DNA of 64,000 bases from positions 62,001 to 126,000 of the forward strand of contig NZ_MKZO01000025.1 in the NCBI RefSeq assembly GCF_001941965.1, written 5' to 3'. Position numbers and translations under genes: made by a program. Below are positions 27,136 through 36,156 of this stretch, piece by piece. The DNA comes from Pseudomonas putida (GTDB lineage Bacteria > Pseudomonadota > Gammaproteobacteria > Pseudomonadales > Pseudomonadaceae). Every line of letters starts with the position of its first letter. The stretch's first letter is position 1. Below the pieces are notes generated by a model that saw only the letters and a program-made list of their open reading frames with translations, searched no databases and was not told the origin of the DNA.

Positions 27136-29010
27136 ATGAGCCACACCTCGCAGTTCGCCTTGCTGAAGAAGCGTCGCTTCCTGCCCTTCTTCATTACCCA
27201 GTCCCTGGGTGCCTTCAACGACAACCTGTACAAGCAGTCGCTGATCCTGGCGATCCTCTACAAGCTGAGCCTCGGTGGTGACGGCTCGATGCTGGTCAAC
27301 CTCTGCGCCCTGCTGTTCATCCTGCCGTTCTTCCTGTTCTCGGCCCTGGCCGGGCAGTTCGGCGAGAAATACGCCAAGGACGCGCTGATCCGCACCATCA
27401 AGCTGGCCGAAGTGGTGATCATGGCCGTCGGTGCCGTGGGCTTTGTCTTCAACCAGCTGTGGCTGCTGCTCCTGGCGCTGTTCGCCATGGGCACCCACTC
27501 GGCGCTGTTCGGCCCGGTCAAGTATTCGATCCTGCCCCAGGCCTTGCGTGAAGAAGAACTGGTTGGCGGCAACGGCCTGGTGGAAATGGGCACCTTCCTG
27601 GCGATCCTCGCCGGGACCATCGCGGCCGGGGTGATGATGTCCTCCACGGGTTACGCCCCGGTGGTGGCCTGCGGCATCGTCCTCACCGCCGCCCTGGGCT
27701 ACCTCGCCAGCCGCTTCATTCCCCGCGCCGCCGCGGCGTCGCCGGAACTCAAGCTGCAATGGAACATCTTCTCGCAGACCGCCGCGACCCTGCGCCTGGG
27801 CCTCGGCCAGACCCCGGCCGTGTCGCGTTCGATCGTCGGCAACTCGTGGTTCTGGTTCGTCGGCGCCATCTACCTGACCCAGATTCCCGAGTACGCCAAG
27901 CTATGGATGCATGGCGACGAAACCGTGGTGACCCTGATCCTCACCCTGTTCTCCGTGGGCATCGCCCTGGGCTCGCTGCTCTGCGAACGCCTCAGCGGGC
28001 GCAAGGTGGAAATCGGCCTGGTGCCCTTCGGTTCCTTCGGCCTGACCCTGTTCGGCCTGCTCTGGTGGTGGCACTCCGGGGATATCCCGGCCGCCGCCGC
28101 GCCTTATGACTGGCTGGCGCTGCTGGAAATGACCAAGGCGTGGTGGATCCTCCTGTCGATCGTTGGCCTGGGTGTGTTCGGCGGCTTCTATATCGTGCCG
28201 CTGTATGCCCTGATCCAGGCCCGTACCGCAGAAGACCAGCGGGCCCGGGTGATCGCTGCGAACAACATCCTCAATGCCCTGTTCATGGTGGTCTCGGCGA
28301 TCTTCACCATGCTGCTGCTGGGCGTGGCCGGGCTGGAGATTCCCCAGCTGTTCCTTGTGGTGTCGCTGCTGAACATCGCGGTCAATGCCTACATCTTCAA
28401 GATCGTCCCGGAATTCAGCATGCGCTTCATGATCTGGCTGCTGAGCCATTCCATGTACCGGGTCAAGCACCGCGACCTGGAGCGGATCCCCGACGAGGGC
28501 GCGGCGTTGCTGGTGTGCAACCACGTGTCCTTCGTCGATGCGCTGCTGATCGCCGGGGCGGTGCGCCGGCCGATGCGGTTCGTCATGTACTACAAGATCT
28601 ACAACCTGCCGGTGCTCAACTTCATCTTCCGCACCGCCGGGGCCATTCCGATTGCCGGGCGCAACGAGGATCGCGCCACCTTCGACCAGGCCTTCGAGCG
28701 CATTGCCGCGTACCTGGAGGAGGGCGAGCTGGTGTGCATCTTCCCCGAAGGCAAGCTGACCGGGGATGGCGAGATCGACGAGTTCAAGGGCGGGGTCAGG
28801 CTGATCCTCGAGCGCACCCCGGTGCCGGTGATTCCGCTGGCGCTGCAGGGCTTGTGGGGGAGTTTCTTCAGTCGCGATCCGGCCAAGGGCTTTTTCCGCC
28901 GCTTCTGGTCGCGGGTGACCCTGGTGGCCGGCGATGCGATTCCTGGCGAGGAAGCGCAGCCGGCGCTGTTGCGCGAACGGGTCGGGGCGTTACGCGGCGA
29001 GATTCGCTAG
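27136..29010 (+). CDS. LplT-like MFS transporter fused to PlsC-type acyltransferase
   Basis: A 624-residue fusion. Residues 1 to about 420 form an MFS domain resembling the lysophospholipid flippase LplT (ITQSLGAFNDNLYKQSLI at the start). Residues of about 440-624 form a glycerolipid acyltransferase domain with the HX4D motif in LLVCNHVSFVDALLIAG and the FPEGKLTGDGEIDEFKGG block. By family knowledge such proteins flip lysophospholipids inward and re-acylate them. The third, AMP-ligase (acyl-ACP synthetase) domain of larger Aas-type fusions is absent, and the stop is natural. The acyl donor must come from elsewhere. Confidence 0.9.
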   Translation: MSHTSQFALLKKRRFLPFFITQSLGAFNDNLYKQSLILAILYKLSLGGDGSMLVNLCALLFILPFFLFSALAGQFGEKYAKDALIRTIKLAEVVIMAVGAVGFVFNQLWLLLLALFAMGTHSALFGPVKYSILPQALREEELVGGNGLVEMGTFLAILAGTIAAGVMMSSTGYAPVVACGIVLTAALGYLASRFIPRAAAASPELKLQWNIFSQTAATLRLGLGQTPAVSRSIVGNSWFWFVGAIYLTQIPEYAKLWMHGDETVVTLILTLFSVGIALGSLLCERLSGRKVEIGLVPFGSFGLTLFGLLWWWHSGDIPAAAAPYDWLALLEMTKAWWILLSIVGLGVFGGFYIVPLYALIQARTAEDQRARVIAANNILNALFMVVSAIFTMLLLGVAGLEIPQLFLVVSLLNIAVNAYIFKIVPEFSMRFMIWLLSHSMYRVKHRDLERIPDEGAALLVCNHVSFVDALLIAGAVRRPMRFVMYYKIYNLPVLNFIFRTAGAIPIAGRNEDRATFDQAFERIAAYLEEGELVCIFPEGKLTGDGEIDEFKGGVRLILERTPVPVIPLALQGLWGSFFSRDPAKGFFRRFWSRVTLVAGDAIPGEEAQPALLRERVGALRGEIR

Positions 29011-29012
29011 AT

Positions 29013-29330
29013 TCAGCTGGCGCTGACCTTCAGGCCGATCAGACCGGCAATGATCAGCGCCACGCTGGCCAGGCGTACCAGGGCCATGGACTCGCCGAAC
29101 AGGATGACCCCGGCGATTACCGTGCCGACGGCGCCGACGCCGGTCCAGATGGCATAGGCGGTACCCAGCGGCAACTCCTTCATGGCCAGGCCGAGCAGGC
29201 CCAGGCTGATGGCCATGGCGGCGATGGTCAGGACGGTGGGGAGGGGACGGGTGAAGCCGTCGGTGTATTTCAGGCCGACGGCCCAGCCGACTTCGAAAAG
29301 GCCGGCGCAGAACAGGATGATCCAGGACAT
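29013..29330 (-). CDS. gdx: SMR family guanidinium exporter (Gdx/SugE)
   Basis: Small multidrug-resistance-type transporter of 105 residues with four helices. The essential membrane Glu is residue 13 in [15 protein letters not shown], and [17 protein letters not shown] is the family signature. The ATG at 29330 gives the standard length; longer frames upstream run through the riboswitch. The SugE/Gdx subtype exports guanidinium in exchange for protons. The subtype is strongly supported by the guanidine-II riboswitch directly upstream. A GGAG ribosome site lies a few bases before the start. Confidence 0.93.
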   Translation of the reverse strand: MSWIILFCAGLFEVGWAVGLKYTDGFTRPLPTVLTIAAMAISLGLLGLAMKELPLGTAYAIWTGVGAVGTVIAGVILFGESMALVRLASVALIIAGLIGLKVSAS

Positions 29331-29353
29331 GCTTGGTACTCCATCAGGGTGAT

Positions 29354-29401
29354 GGGGCCGTCCCCGAACGTTCACGCACTGCGTCGCGAGGTCGTCCTCG
29401 C
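29354..29401 (-). ncRNA. guanidine-II (mini-ykkC) riboswitch
   Basis: On the minus strand two short hairpins share the diagnostic ACGR loop: GCGAGG-ACGA-CCTCGC (29386-29401) and GGGG-ACGG-CCCC (29354-29365), with a 20-base linker. The second hairpin ends 23 bases before the gdx start and just upstream of its ribosome site. This matches the guanidine-II class, which by published knowledge frees the ribosome site when two guanidinium ions bind. Confidence 0.93.
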
Positions 29402-29461
29402 AGTGGGCGATATGGTGCACCGTTCTGGTGCCTGGAGCAAACTTCAAGGCTCACATCGAAC

Positions 29462-29537
29462 CCTGTGGGAGCTGGCTTGCCAGCGATTGCGATGGTGAAT
29501 TCACTGCCGCTATCGCTGGCAAGCCAGCTCCCACAGG
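29462..29537. repeat. REP doublet
   Basis: Inverted pair of the GTGGGAGCTGGCTTGCCAGCGAT core with a spacer of about 30 bp, located between the guanidine riboswitch region and the end of rdgC. Confidence 0.9.
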
Positions 29538-29559
29538 TTTATTCAGCGTCCTCGGGACT

Positions 29560-30480
29560 TTAGATCCCCTGCGGAATCTCTTCCCCACCCAACGCCTCGA
29601 ACAGCGCCGGCAGGAATTCGGTGAAGGTCAGCATCATCAGGGTGAAGCTGGCATCCAGTTGGCCCAGCGCTTCCTCGCCGCCATCTTCCTCGGCCTGGTC
29701 CTGCAGCAGTTCTTCGAACTTCAGGCGCTTGATCACCGTCTTGTCATCGAGCACGAAGGACAACTTGTCCTGCCAGGCCAGGGCCAGCTGGGTCACCTGC
29801 TTGCCGGTGCCCAGGTGCATCTGGATCTCTTCGCTGGTCAGGTCCTGGCGCTTGCAACGGACGATGCCGCCATCTTCGTGGGTATCACGCAGCTCGCACT
29901 CGTCCAGAACGTGGAAGTCCGGCGCGGCCTGCTGGTTCTTCACCCAGTCGGTCATGGTGGCGCTCGGGGCGATCTTCACGGTCACCGGACGTACCGGCAG
30001 CGAGCCCATCACTTCACGCAGGGTCGAGAGCAGGTCTTCGGCACGCTTGGCGCTGGCCGAGTTGACCAGGATCAGGCCGAGCTTCGGCGCGATGGCGGCG
30101 AAGATCATCGCCCGGCGAATGAACGCACGAGGCAGGAAGGCCTGGACGATCTCGTCCTTGATCTGGTCGCGCTCCTTCTTGTAGACCTTGCGCATCTGCT
30201 CGGCCTCGATCTCCTCGACCTTCTCCTTGACCGCGTCGCGCACGACGCTGCCCGGCAGGATGCGTTCTTCCTTGCGCGCGGAAATCAGCAGGAAGTCACC
30301 GCTGACATGCACCAGGGGCGCGTCTTCGCCTTTGCCGAACGGGGCGACGAAACCGTAGGTGGTCAACTCCTGGCTGGCGCACGGGCGGGCGGGCTTGCTG
30401 GCCAGTGCGGCTTCCAGTGCTTCGGCATCGAACGGAATGTCCTGGGTCAGGCGGTAGCTCAGCAGGTTTTTGAACCACAT
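29560..30480 (-). CDS. rdgC: recombination-associated protein RdgC
   Basis: RdgC is a ring-forming DNA-binding protein that modulates RecA. It has 306 residues, the usual length. It starts [20 protein letters not shown], a strong family signature, and contains [13 protein letters not shown] [19 protein letters not shown] and [20 protein letters not shown]. It is a single gene, with a REP doublet downstream and the tRNA pair upstream on the other strand. Confidence 0.97.
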   Translation of the reverse strand: MWFKNLLSYRLTQDIPFDAEALEAALASKPARPCASQELTTYGFVAPFGKGEDAPLVHVSGDFLLISARKEERILPGSVVRDAVKEKVEEIEAEQMRKVYKKERDQIKDEIVQAFLPRAFIRRAMIFAAIAPKLGLILVNSASAKRAEDLLSTLREVMGSLPVRPVTVKIAPSATMTDWVKNQQAAPDFHVLDECELRDTHEDGGIVRCKRQDLTSEEIQMHLGTGKQVTQLALAWQDKLSFVLDDKTVIKRLKFEELLQDQAEEDGGEEALGQLDASFTLMMLTFTEFLPALFEALGGEEIPQGI

Positions 30481-30639
30481 GGGGCGGATCTCTCCTCTCT
30501 ATATAAGGGGAGCATTATTCTCCGGCTGACGCTTCCAGGCCAAGCCCGCTAAGTCGTTGGATCGCCTGAAAAAATTTTTTCAAAAAGTGCTTTACAGAGC
30601 TTGGGGTGCTCCGTAGAATGCGCGCCACACCGAGACGAT

Positions 30640-30715
30640 GGGTGATTAGCTCAGCCGGGAGAGCATCTGCCTTACAAGCAGAGGGTCGGCGGTTCGATCC
30701 CGTCATCACCCACCA
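30640..30715 (+). tRNA. tRNA-Val (anticodon TAC)
   Basis: A 76-base cloverleaf beginning GGGTGATTAGCTCAGC. The anticodon loop CTTACAA gives TAC, the T-loop is GGTTCGATCC, the acceptor closes with ATCACCC, and the CCA end is encoded. The stem pairs GGGTGAT with ATCACCC perfectly. Confidence 0.98.
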
Positions 30716-30730
30716 CTTCTCAGTGTTAGC

Positions 30731-30807
30731 GCAGCGGTAGTTCAGTCGGTTAGAATACCGGCCTGTCACGCCGGGGGTCGCGGGTTCGAGTCCCGTCCGC
30801 TGCGCCA
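30731..30807 (+). tRNA. tRNA-Asp (anticodon GTC)
   Basis: A 77-base cloverleaf beginning GCAGCGGTAGTTCAGTC. The anticodon loop CTGTCAC gives GTC, the T-loop is GGTTCGAGTCC, and the encoded CCA end follows CCGCTGCG. It lies 15 bases after tRNA-Val, so the two probably form one transcript. Confidence 0.98.
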
Positions 30808-30851
30808 TATTCAACTTCCAGGGCCCACTGAACACCCGGAAGTTACAAAGA

Positions 30852-30880
30852 AAGCGACCTTAGGGTCGCTTTTTTTTTGA
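30852..30880 (+). terminator. intrinsic terminator of the tRNA pair
   Basis: AAGCGACC-TTA-GGGTCGCTT followed by a run of T residues, 45 bases after tRNA-Asp. Confidence 0.95.
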
Positions 30881-30970
30881 GCTGAAAGCTGTAAGCCGCA
30901 AGCTGCAAGTCAAAGCAGGCGCGGTGCTGGCGACTTTTTCTTAGGGCTTGCGGCTTAAGGCTTGAAGCTG
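30880..30970. repeat. interspersed palindromic repeat, AGCTTGCAGCTTAAGCC type
   Basis: GAGCTGAAAGCTGTAAGCC and AAGCTGCAAG on the left, GGGCTTGCGGCTTAAGGC and CTTGAAGCTG on the right form an imperfect inverted repeat. Related to the elements at 2844 and 40524. Confidence 0.7.
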
Positions 30971-31050
30971 TTCCATTATGTCGTTCGTCCAGAATCAAAC
31001 CAGCGCGCTGGTGTCACTTGCCAGCACCTTTTCTGAGCAAGAGATCGACC

Positions 31051-32742
31051 ATGCAGGACGCCAGTATTCCCTCCGCCCCGTTGCTGGGCATTGACCTCGG
31101 TACCACCAACAGCCTGATCGCCGTCTGGCAGGAAGGCCGTGCCCAACTCATCCCCAACGCCCTCGGCGATGTGCTGACCCCTTCGGTGGTCAGTGTCGAC
31201 GAAGACGGCAGCATCCTGGTCGGCCGCGCCGCCCGTTCGCGCCTGACCACCCACCCCGAGCGCAGCGCCGCGGCGTTCAAGCGCTTCATGGGCAGCGACA
31301 AGCGCTTCGAGCTGGGCGGCCAGTCGTTCAGCCCGGAAGAGCTCTCGGCCCTGGTGCTGGGTGCGCTGAAACAGGATGCCGAAGCCTTTCTCGGCGTCCC
31401 GGTCAACGAGGCGGTGATTTCGGTCCCGGCCTATTTCAGCGACGAACAGCGCAAACGCACGGTCTTCGCCGCCGAACTGGCCGGCCTCAAGGTGCAGCGC
31501 CTGATCAACGAACCGACTGCCGCCGCCATGGCCTACGGCCTGCACGAGCAGAAGTTCGAACGCACCCTGATCTTCGACCTCGGTGGCGGCACCTTCGACG
31601 TCACCGTGCTGGAATATTCGCTGCCGCTGATCGAGGTGCATGCCTCCACCGGCGACAACTTCCTCGGCGGCGAGGATTTCACTGCCGCGTTGCTGCAAGC
31701 CTGCCTGAAGGACTGGCAGCTCGATATCGCGAAGATCGAGCCTCAGGCCCTGGCCACCCTGTGCGATGCCCTTGAACAGCTCAAATGCCGCCTGGCCCAG
31801 GGCCCGCAGTCGCTGAGCTGGAAAGGTGCGGGTGAGGTGCGTGAATGGCAACTGGACGAAGCCCGTGCCCAGTCGATCTGGGAGCCGCTGCTGGCGCGCC
31901 TGCGCGCACCGATCGAGCAGGCCCTGCGCGATGCCCGCCTGAGCCCGCGTGACCTCGACAGCCTGGTGCTGGTAGGCGGTGCCACGCGCATGCCGGCGGT
32001 GCAGCAGATGGTCGCCACCCTGTTCGGGCGCCTGCCGTACCGGCACCTCGATCCGGACACCATCGTCGCCCTCGGCGCCGCCAGCCAGGCGGCCTGCAAG
32101 GCGCGGGACGCGGCGATCGAAGAGCTGATCCTGACCGACGTCTGCCCCTACACTCTGGGCATCTCGACCACCCGGGGCGAGGAGGTGCGCGGCGCCTTCT
32201 CGCCGATCATCGAGCGCAATACGGTGATCCCGACCTCGAAGGTGCAGCGCTTCTACAGCACCCACCCCGAGCAGAAGGTGATCCGCATCGAGGTGTACCA
32301 GGGCGAGCGCCCGTGGGTGCGCGACAACATCTTCATCGATGCCTTCGAGGTGCAGTTGCCCCAGGTCGGGCGCCAGCAGGAACTGGATGTGCGTTTCAGC
32401 TACGACATCAACGGCCTGCTGGAAGTGGACGTGACCCTGCTGGAAAGCGGCGAGCGCCACAGTCACAGCATTGACCGCAGCCCCACTGGCCTCGACGAGG
32501 AAGCCCGGGCCAACAGCCGTGCGCGCCTGGCCGCGTTGAAGATCCACCCCCGCGACACCTTGCCCAACCGAGCCCTCACGGCCCGTCTGGAGCGGGCCTG
32601 GATGCACAGCCTGGGCGAGGAGCGCGAGCGTATCGGCGCCTGGCTGGACGAGTTCAATGCGGTACTCGCCAACCAGCGCGCCGAAGAGATCACCAGCCGT
32701 CGCCAGGCTCTAACACGCTTGCTGGACGAGCTCGGCGTTTAG
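31051..32742 (+). CDS. hscC: Hsp70-family chaperone HscC
   Basis: Specialised Hsp70 of 563 residues, shorter than DnaK (about 640) and close to E. coli HscC. The nucleotide-binding domain shows LLGIDLGTTNSLIAVW, LIFDLGGGTFDVTVLEY and LVLVGGATRMPAVQQMV. The substrate domain is compact and the C-terminal lid is short. The ATG at 31051 is used; an upstream TTG adds eleven residues outside the family pattern. The convergent neighbour is a large J-domain protein and then a DUF1266 gene. This is the same association that I recall around E. coli hscC (djlB/djlC, ybeR/ybeU). Confidence 0.93.
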   Translation: MQDASIPSAPLLGIDLGTTNSLIAVWQEGRAQLIPNALGDVLTPSVVSVDEDGSILVGRAARSRLTTHPERSAAAFKRFMGSDKRFELGGQSFSPEELSALVLGALKQDAEAFLGVPVNEAVISVPAYFSDEQRKRTVFAAELAGLKVQRLINEPTAAAMAYGLHEQKFERTLIFDLGGGTFDVTVLEYSLPLIEVHASTGDNFLGGEDFTAALLQACLKDWQLDIAKIEPQALATLCDALEQLKCRLAQGPQSLSWKGAGEVREWQLDEARAQSIWEPLLARLRAPIEQALRDARLSPRDLDSLVLVGGATRMPAVQQMVATLFGRLPYRHLDPDTIVALGAASQAACKARDAAIEELILTDVCPYTLGISTTRGEEVRGAFSPIIERNTVIPTSKVQRFYSTHPEQKVIRIEVYQGERPWVRDNIFIDAFEVQLPQVGRQQELDVRFSYDINGLLEVDVTLLESGERHSHSIDRSPTGLDEEARANSRARLAALKIHPRDTLPNRALTARLERAWMHSLGEERERIGAWLDEFNAVLANQRAEEITSRRQALTRLLDELGV

Positions 32743-35401
32743 GTTTGAGCTGGCGCAGCAGCGCCTGCAGACCACCGGCTTTCGGGTTCTGCCCGTTGGC
32801 CGGCTTGCCGAAGCGACTGGGCAGGATGTCGCCGGGCAGCACCAGGAGTGCCAGCAGGTACAGCGGGATCAGCACCGGCACGATCACCAGGGCGATCCAT
32901 AGCCAGATCGGCTGCTCGCGGTCGCGCAGGCGGCGGATTCCGGTTCCCAGTGTGCCGACGATGCAGAAGATCGCGGCCAGCACATGCAGCTCGTTCGGCA
33001 TGAGCGGGATGCTGGCGCCGAACCCGGCCCAGAGCGCCAGCATCAGCCCGTAGTCGCGCCGGCCCAGGCGCCGGTCGATTCTCCAGAACTGCCAGGCCCC
33101 GACCGAGTCTTCCGGGGTATTCACTTCCATCATGGCTTCGGCCAGCCCCAGCACTGCGGTCACTGCCAGGCGCAGGCCTGTGCCGTTGGCCGGGTCGTCC
33201 TTGGCCATCTGCAGGGTCGCCAGGGCTCGGGAGGCGGGCCAGGCGGTGTTGACCGCTGCCATTTTCTCCAGCGCGTCCAGGGCCAGGTAGAAGGTATCGC
33301 TATCCTTGCCTTCCAGCGCCTTGCGCGCCGGGCGCTGGATCTCGCGCTTGGGCAGGTGCTGGCGGAATTGCTCGCACCACGGGTCGTCGCCGGCCACGGC
33401 CTGCATCCGGTCAAGCACCTGGCCGCGATCCTCGTCGCTGAAGCGCGGGTGGAAGAACAGCGCGCCGAGGAACAGGGTCATGCTGTAGCGATCGCCGCCG
33501 AAGGCCTCGGGGTCACTGCCGAAGGTTCTGAGCAGGAGGTTGTGGCGCGGCAGCCGGGCGTCTGCAAGGACGCTGTCGAGGGTGCAGAGCTCGTCGGCGA
33601 GCAGTTCCTGTACCGGGTTGTCGCGGTCCAGGCCAGCCAGCAGCGTCTCGACTGGCGCCCCGGATTCCAGCCATTGGCCGAGCAGGTCGCGGGTCTGGGC
33701 GAACGGATGCCCGGCCGGGTAGTCGAGGTTGCGCAGCATCGACGGGGTGATCAGGGCCAGCCAGCGCTCGGGTTGCTCCAGCAGGGCAAGGATGAACAGC
33801 CCACGGGCGTGCCAGGTCCACGGATCCTCGGCAGGGTCCGGCGCGCTCAGTTCGAGGTCGCGGTTGGCCAGGCGTCCCAGGTGGTCCAGGGCAAACGGAG
33901 CGGGTTGCATCTGGCCGGGGGCGAAATGCTCGAACAGTCGCTGCAGGGCGCGCAGGTCGTAGGCGCGCATGTGCCGCAGCCAGTTGCGGCAGGCGAGGGG
34001 GCCGAATTCCTTGCCCAGTGGGCGTGGGAAGTCCGGGTATTTTGCTTCGCTGTGCAGATAGCCACTGAGGGCTAGCGGCACCGGCGCCTCTGTCAGCCAG
34101 CGCAGGCGCTGTGCGGCCTGGCGGCGGAAAGCCTTGAGCACCAGTTCCTCGAACAGCTCCGTAGCGTCGGGCGCTTCGCTGATTTCCCGCAGCAGCGCGT
34201 CGTTGCCACGGGCCAGGCCCCAGGCGTAGCGGTAAAGGCGTTGCAGGTGTGGCTGCGGATGGTCGTCCAGCAGCAGGGCCAGCAGATTGACCTCGGTGCT
34301 GTCATCGAGACGCCAGTCGACGTAGGCGGCAGCCAGGCCATCCAGCTCCGTGCGCCTGGCGATGTACCAGCGCGACAAGGTCTCCGGGGATTGAGCGAAG
34401 CTGCCGAAGAGCTGGCCCTGTTCCTCCAGGCCTGGCGGCCAGGCATCGATGTCCTGCTGGCGGTCGAAGGCCTGGACCAGCAGTGGCACGAACTGCGGTT
34501 GCTGGCCGTGGCACAGCTCGATCAGCCGGCGCGGCGCCTGCGGATGCTGGAACTCCCAATGCAGCCGCGTCCAGCTGACCAGCGCTTCCGGGACCTGATC
34601 CAGGATCGTCGCGTGCTGGGCCAGGAGGAACAGCAGGTCGATATTCTCCGGATCAGCGGCCTGCTGTTCGGCGCAGCGCTCGTACAGGCTCTGGCTGGGC
34701 ACTTCCGCCTTGGCGAACTGCACCATCAGGCGCTGCACCAGGCTGTCGTCCGCCGGCAGGGGCAGGCAGGTATGCAGGTTGGCGAAGCTGGCGTACTCGA
34801 ACAGCGGGCGCTGGTGGAACAGGTACTCCAGGGAGTTCAGGTACCACAGGGTTTCCTGCTGGGCGATCGCCGACCACTGGCCCATCAGCCCGGTGGGGAA
34901 GGGGTCGGGTTGTTCGAGGTGCTCGAGAAAGCCCTCGATCTCCCGCGCCGCGTCGAAGTCCAGGCGCAGCAGTTGCTGGGACCAGGCCAGGCGTTTGGCG
35001 AGCAGGCCTACGCACTCGCGGGAAATCATCCCGCAACTGCGCACGCCTTGCAGCAACGACCAACTGACGTCCTCGAGGGTTTCCAGCGGCAATTGGTCCA
35101 ATTGGCGGACGAAGGCCTGCCAGGCCGGCGGGTCGTAGCGCCGGGTGCTGTCTTCGAGCAGGGCGCGGAATTCGTCGAGGATGCCCGGTGGGGCTGCGGA
35201 CTCTGGCTCTTCCCGTGGCGGCTCTTCCCTTGATGGCTCCTCGCGCGCGTGGCGCAGGGCACTTTCATAGGCTTCGCGCAGGGCCTGGAAACCTTCCGGG
35301 TCGGTTTCCGGGTGATGTTCCGGCAGGCGCGCGCGGTAGGCGCCGCGAATGGTGTTCTGATCCTTGGTCGGTTCGATGCCAAGGCGGATCCAGCAACTCA
35401 T
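32690..35401 (-). CDS. large membrane-anchored J-domain-like protein (HscC co-chaperone candidate)
   Basis: A 903-residue protein with a short N-terminal J-like domain, MSCWIRLGIEPTKDQNTIRG then AYRARLPEHHPETDPEGF. The HPD tripeptide that normally activates Hsp70 is H30-P31-E32. The middle is a long helical region without a recognised family. The C-terminal 130 residues hold about three membrane helices (LMLALWAGFGASIPLM, VLAAIFCIVGTLGTGI, LWIALVIVPVLIPLYLLALL). The architecture resembles E. coli DjlB/DjlC, partners of HscC. The gene overlaps the end of hscC by 53 bp on the opposite strand and is followed by the DUF1266 gene end-to-start in the same operon (four-base overlap). Confidence 0.8.
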   Translation of the reverse strand: MSCWIRLGIEPTKDQNTIRGAYRARLPEHHPETDPEGFQALREAYESALRHAREEPSREEPPREEPESAAPPGILDEFRALLEDSTRRYDPPAWQAFVRQLDQLPLETLEDVSWSLLQGVRSCGMISRECVGLLAKRLAWSQQLLRLDFDAAREIEGFLEHLEQPDPFPTGLMGQWSAIAQQETLWYLNSLEYLFHQRPLFEYASFANLHTCLPLPADDSLVQRLMVQFAKAEVPSQSLYERCAEQQAADPENIDLLFLLAQHATILDQVPEALVSWTRLHWEFQHPQAPRRLIELCHGQQPQFVPLLVQAFDRQQDIDAWPPGLEEQGQLFGSFAQSPETLSRWYIARRTELDGLAAAYVDWRLDDSTEVNLLALLLDDHPQPHLQRLYRYAWGLARGNDALLREISEAPDATELFEELVLKAFRRQAAQRLRWLTEAPVPLALSGYLHSEAKYPDFPRPLGKEFGPLACRNWLRHMRAYDLRALQRLFEHFAPGQMQPAPFALDHLGRLANRDLELSAPDPAEDPWTWHARGLFILALLEQPERWLALITPSMLRNLDYPAGHPFAQTRDLLGQWLESGAPVETLLAGLDRDNPVQELLADELCTLDSVLADARLPRHNLLLRTFGSDPEAFGGDRYSMTLFLGALFFHPRFSDEDRGQVLDRMQAVAGDDPWCEQFRQHLPKREIQRPARKALEGKDSDTFYLALDALEKMAAVNTAWPASRALATLQMAKDDPANGTGLRLAVTAVLGLAEAMMEVNTPEDSVGAWQFWRIDRRLGRRDYGLMLALWAGFGASIPLMPNELHVLAAIFCIVGTLGTGIRRLRDREQPIWLWIALVIVPVLIPLYLLALLVLPGDILPSRFGKPANGQNPKAGGLQALLRQLKPKRRARPASVLEPGDGW

Positions 35402-36093
35402 GACCAGTTACCTTCGGCGAGGGAGTCGGGTTGTTCCGGCAGGTTCAGTTCCAGGTGCCAGGGCAGGTCGATCAGCGGCGAGTCGGGGTCGTTGCTCAGG
35501 CTGGCGATGATGTGCTGGTTCCAGTGCTCGGAGCCCTGGCGTTCCAGTTGCCGGCTGAACTGCTCATCGGGCAGGTCGGAGCAGCCCCACAGGCCGCGGC
35601 CGATCACATAGCCCGCCACATAGGACGACCAGCTGCCGTAGTAATGCCGGGCCCGTGCCGCCAGGCGGCCTTGCAGCCAGAGGCTTTCCTCGAAGCTGAT
35701 CCACTCGTTGCGCAGCCCGCAACGCAGCAGGAAGCCCATCCGTCCCAGATCCCAGGAACGGGTGCCGCCGAAGCCGCAGTCGAGGAAGGTACGCGCGGCG
35801 TAGTCGTGGAGGATTCGTTCGCGCAGGCTCAACTGTTCCAGCAGCGTCTGCCACTCGCCGGGCAGTGCGCGCTGATAGCGCCAGTAAGCGGTGTTGAGGT
35901 CGGTGGCGTGACCGTTGTCGGCCATGCGCCTGACGATATCGAGCAACTGCTCGCGGGAATCGACGTTCCACGACTCGCCCAGGTTGATCTTGCGTTCTTC
36001 GTCGTAATAGTACGGCGAGGTGTAGCTCGCGCCGTTGAGCGCGGCCATTGGCGCTGACAAGGCATAGAGCCAGCGCTGTTCGATCTCTTCCAT
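35398..36093 (-). CDS. DUF1266 family protein
   Basis: A 231-residue cytoplasmic protein fitting DUF1266: the N-terminal RWLYALSAPMAALNGASYTS, central GFGGTRSWDLGRMGFLLRCG, and WLQGRLAARARHYYGSWSSY followed by AGYVIGRGLW. E. coli YbeR and YbeU, next to hscC and djlB/djlC, belong to the same family, so this is probably part of the HscC system. It is the first gene of a two-gene operon with the J-protein; their coding ends overlap by four bases. Biochemical function unknown. Confidence 0.78.
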   Translation of the reverse strand: MEEIEQRWLYALSAPMAALNGASYTSPYYYDEERKINLGESWNVDSREQLLDIVRRMADNGHATDLNTAYWRYQRALPGEWQTLLEQLSLRERILHDYAARTFLDCGFGGTRSWDLGRMGFLLRCGLRNEWISFEESLWLQGRLAARARHYYGSWSSYVAGYVIGRGLWGCSDLPDEQFSRQLERQGSEHWNQHIIASLSNDPDSPLIDLPWHLELNLPEQPDSLAEGNWS

Positions 36094-36156
36094 GAAGCAC
36101 TCCGGAGGCGGGACGGACGAATTGTAACCAGACGTTAGAGGCTACGACCACGTCTG

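Noticed and set aside
30515..30835. A 106-codon minus-strand ORF with GLEPATPGVTGRYSNRL
   Set aside because: It is antisense to tRNA-Val and tRNA-Asp. This translation is a well-known spurious protein produced by reading tRNA genes backwards.
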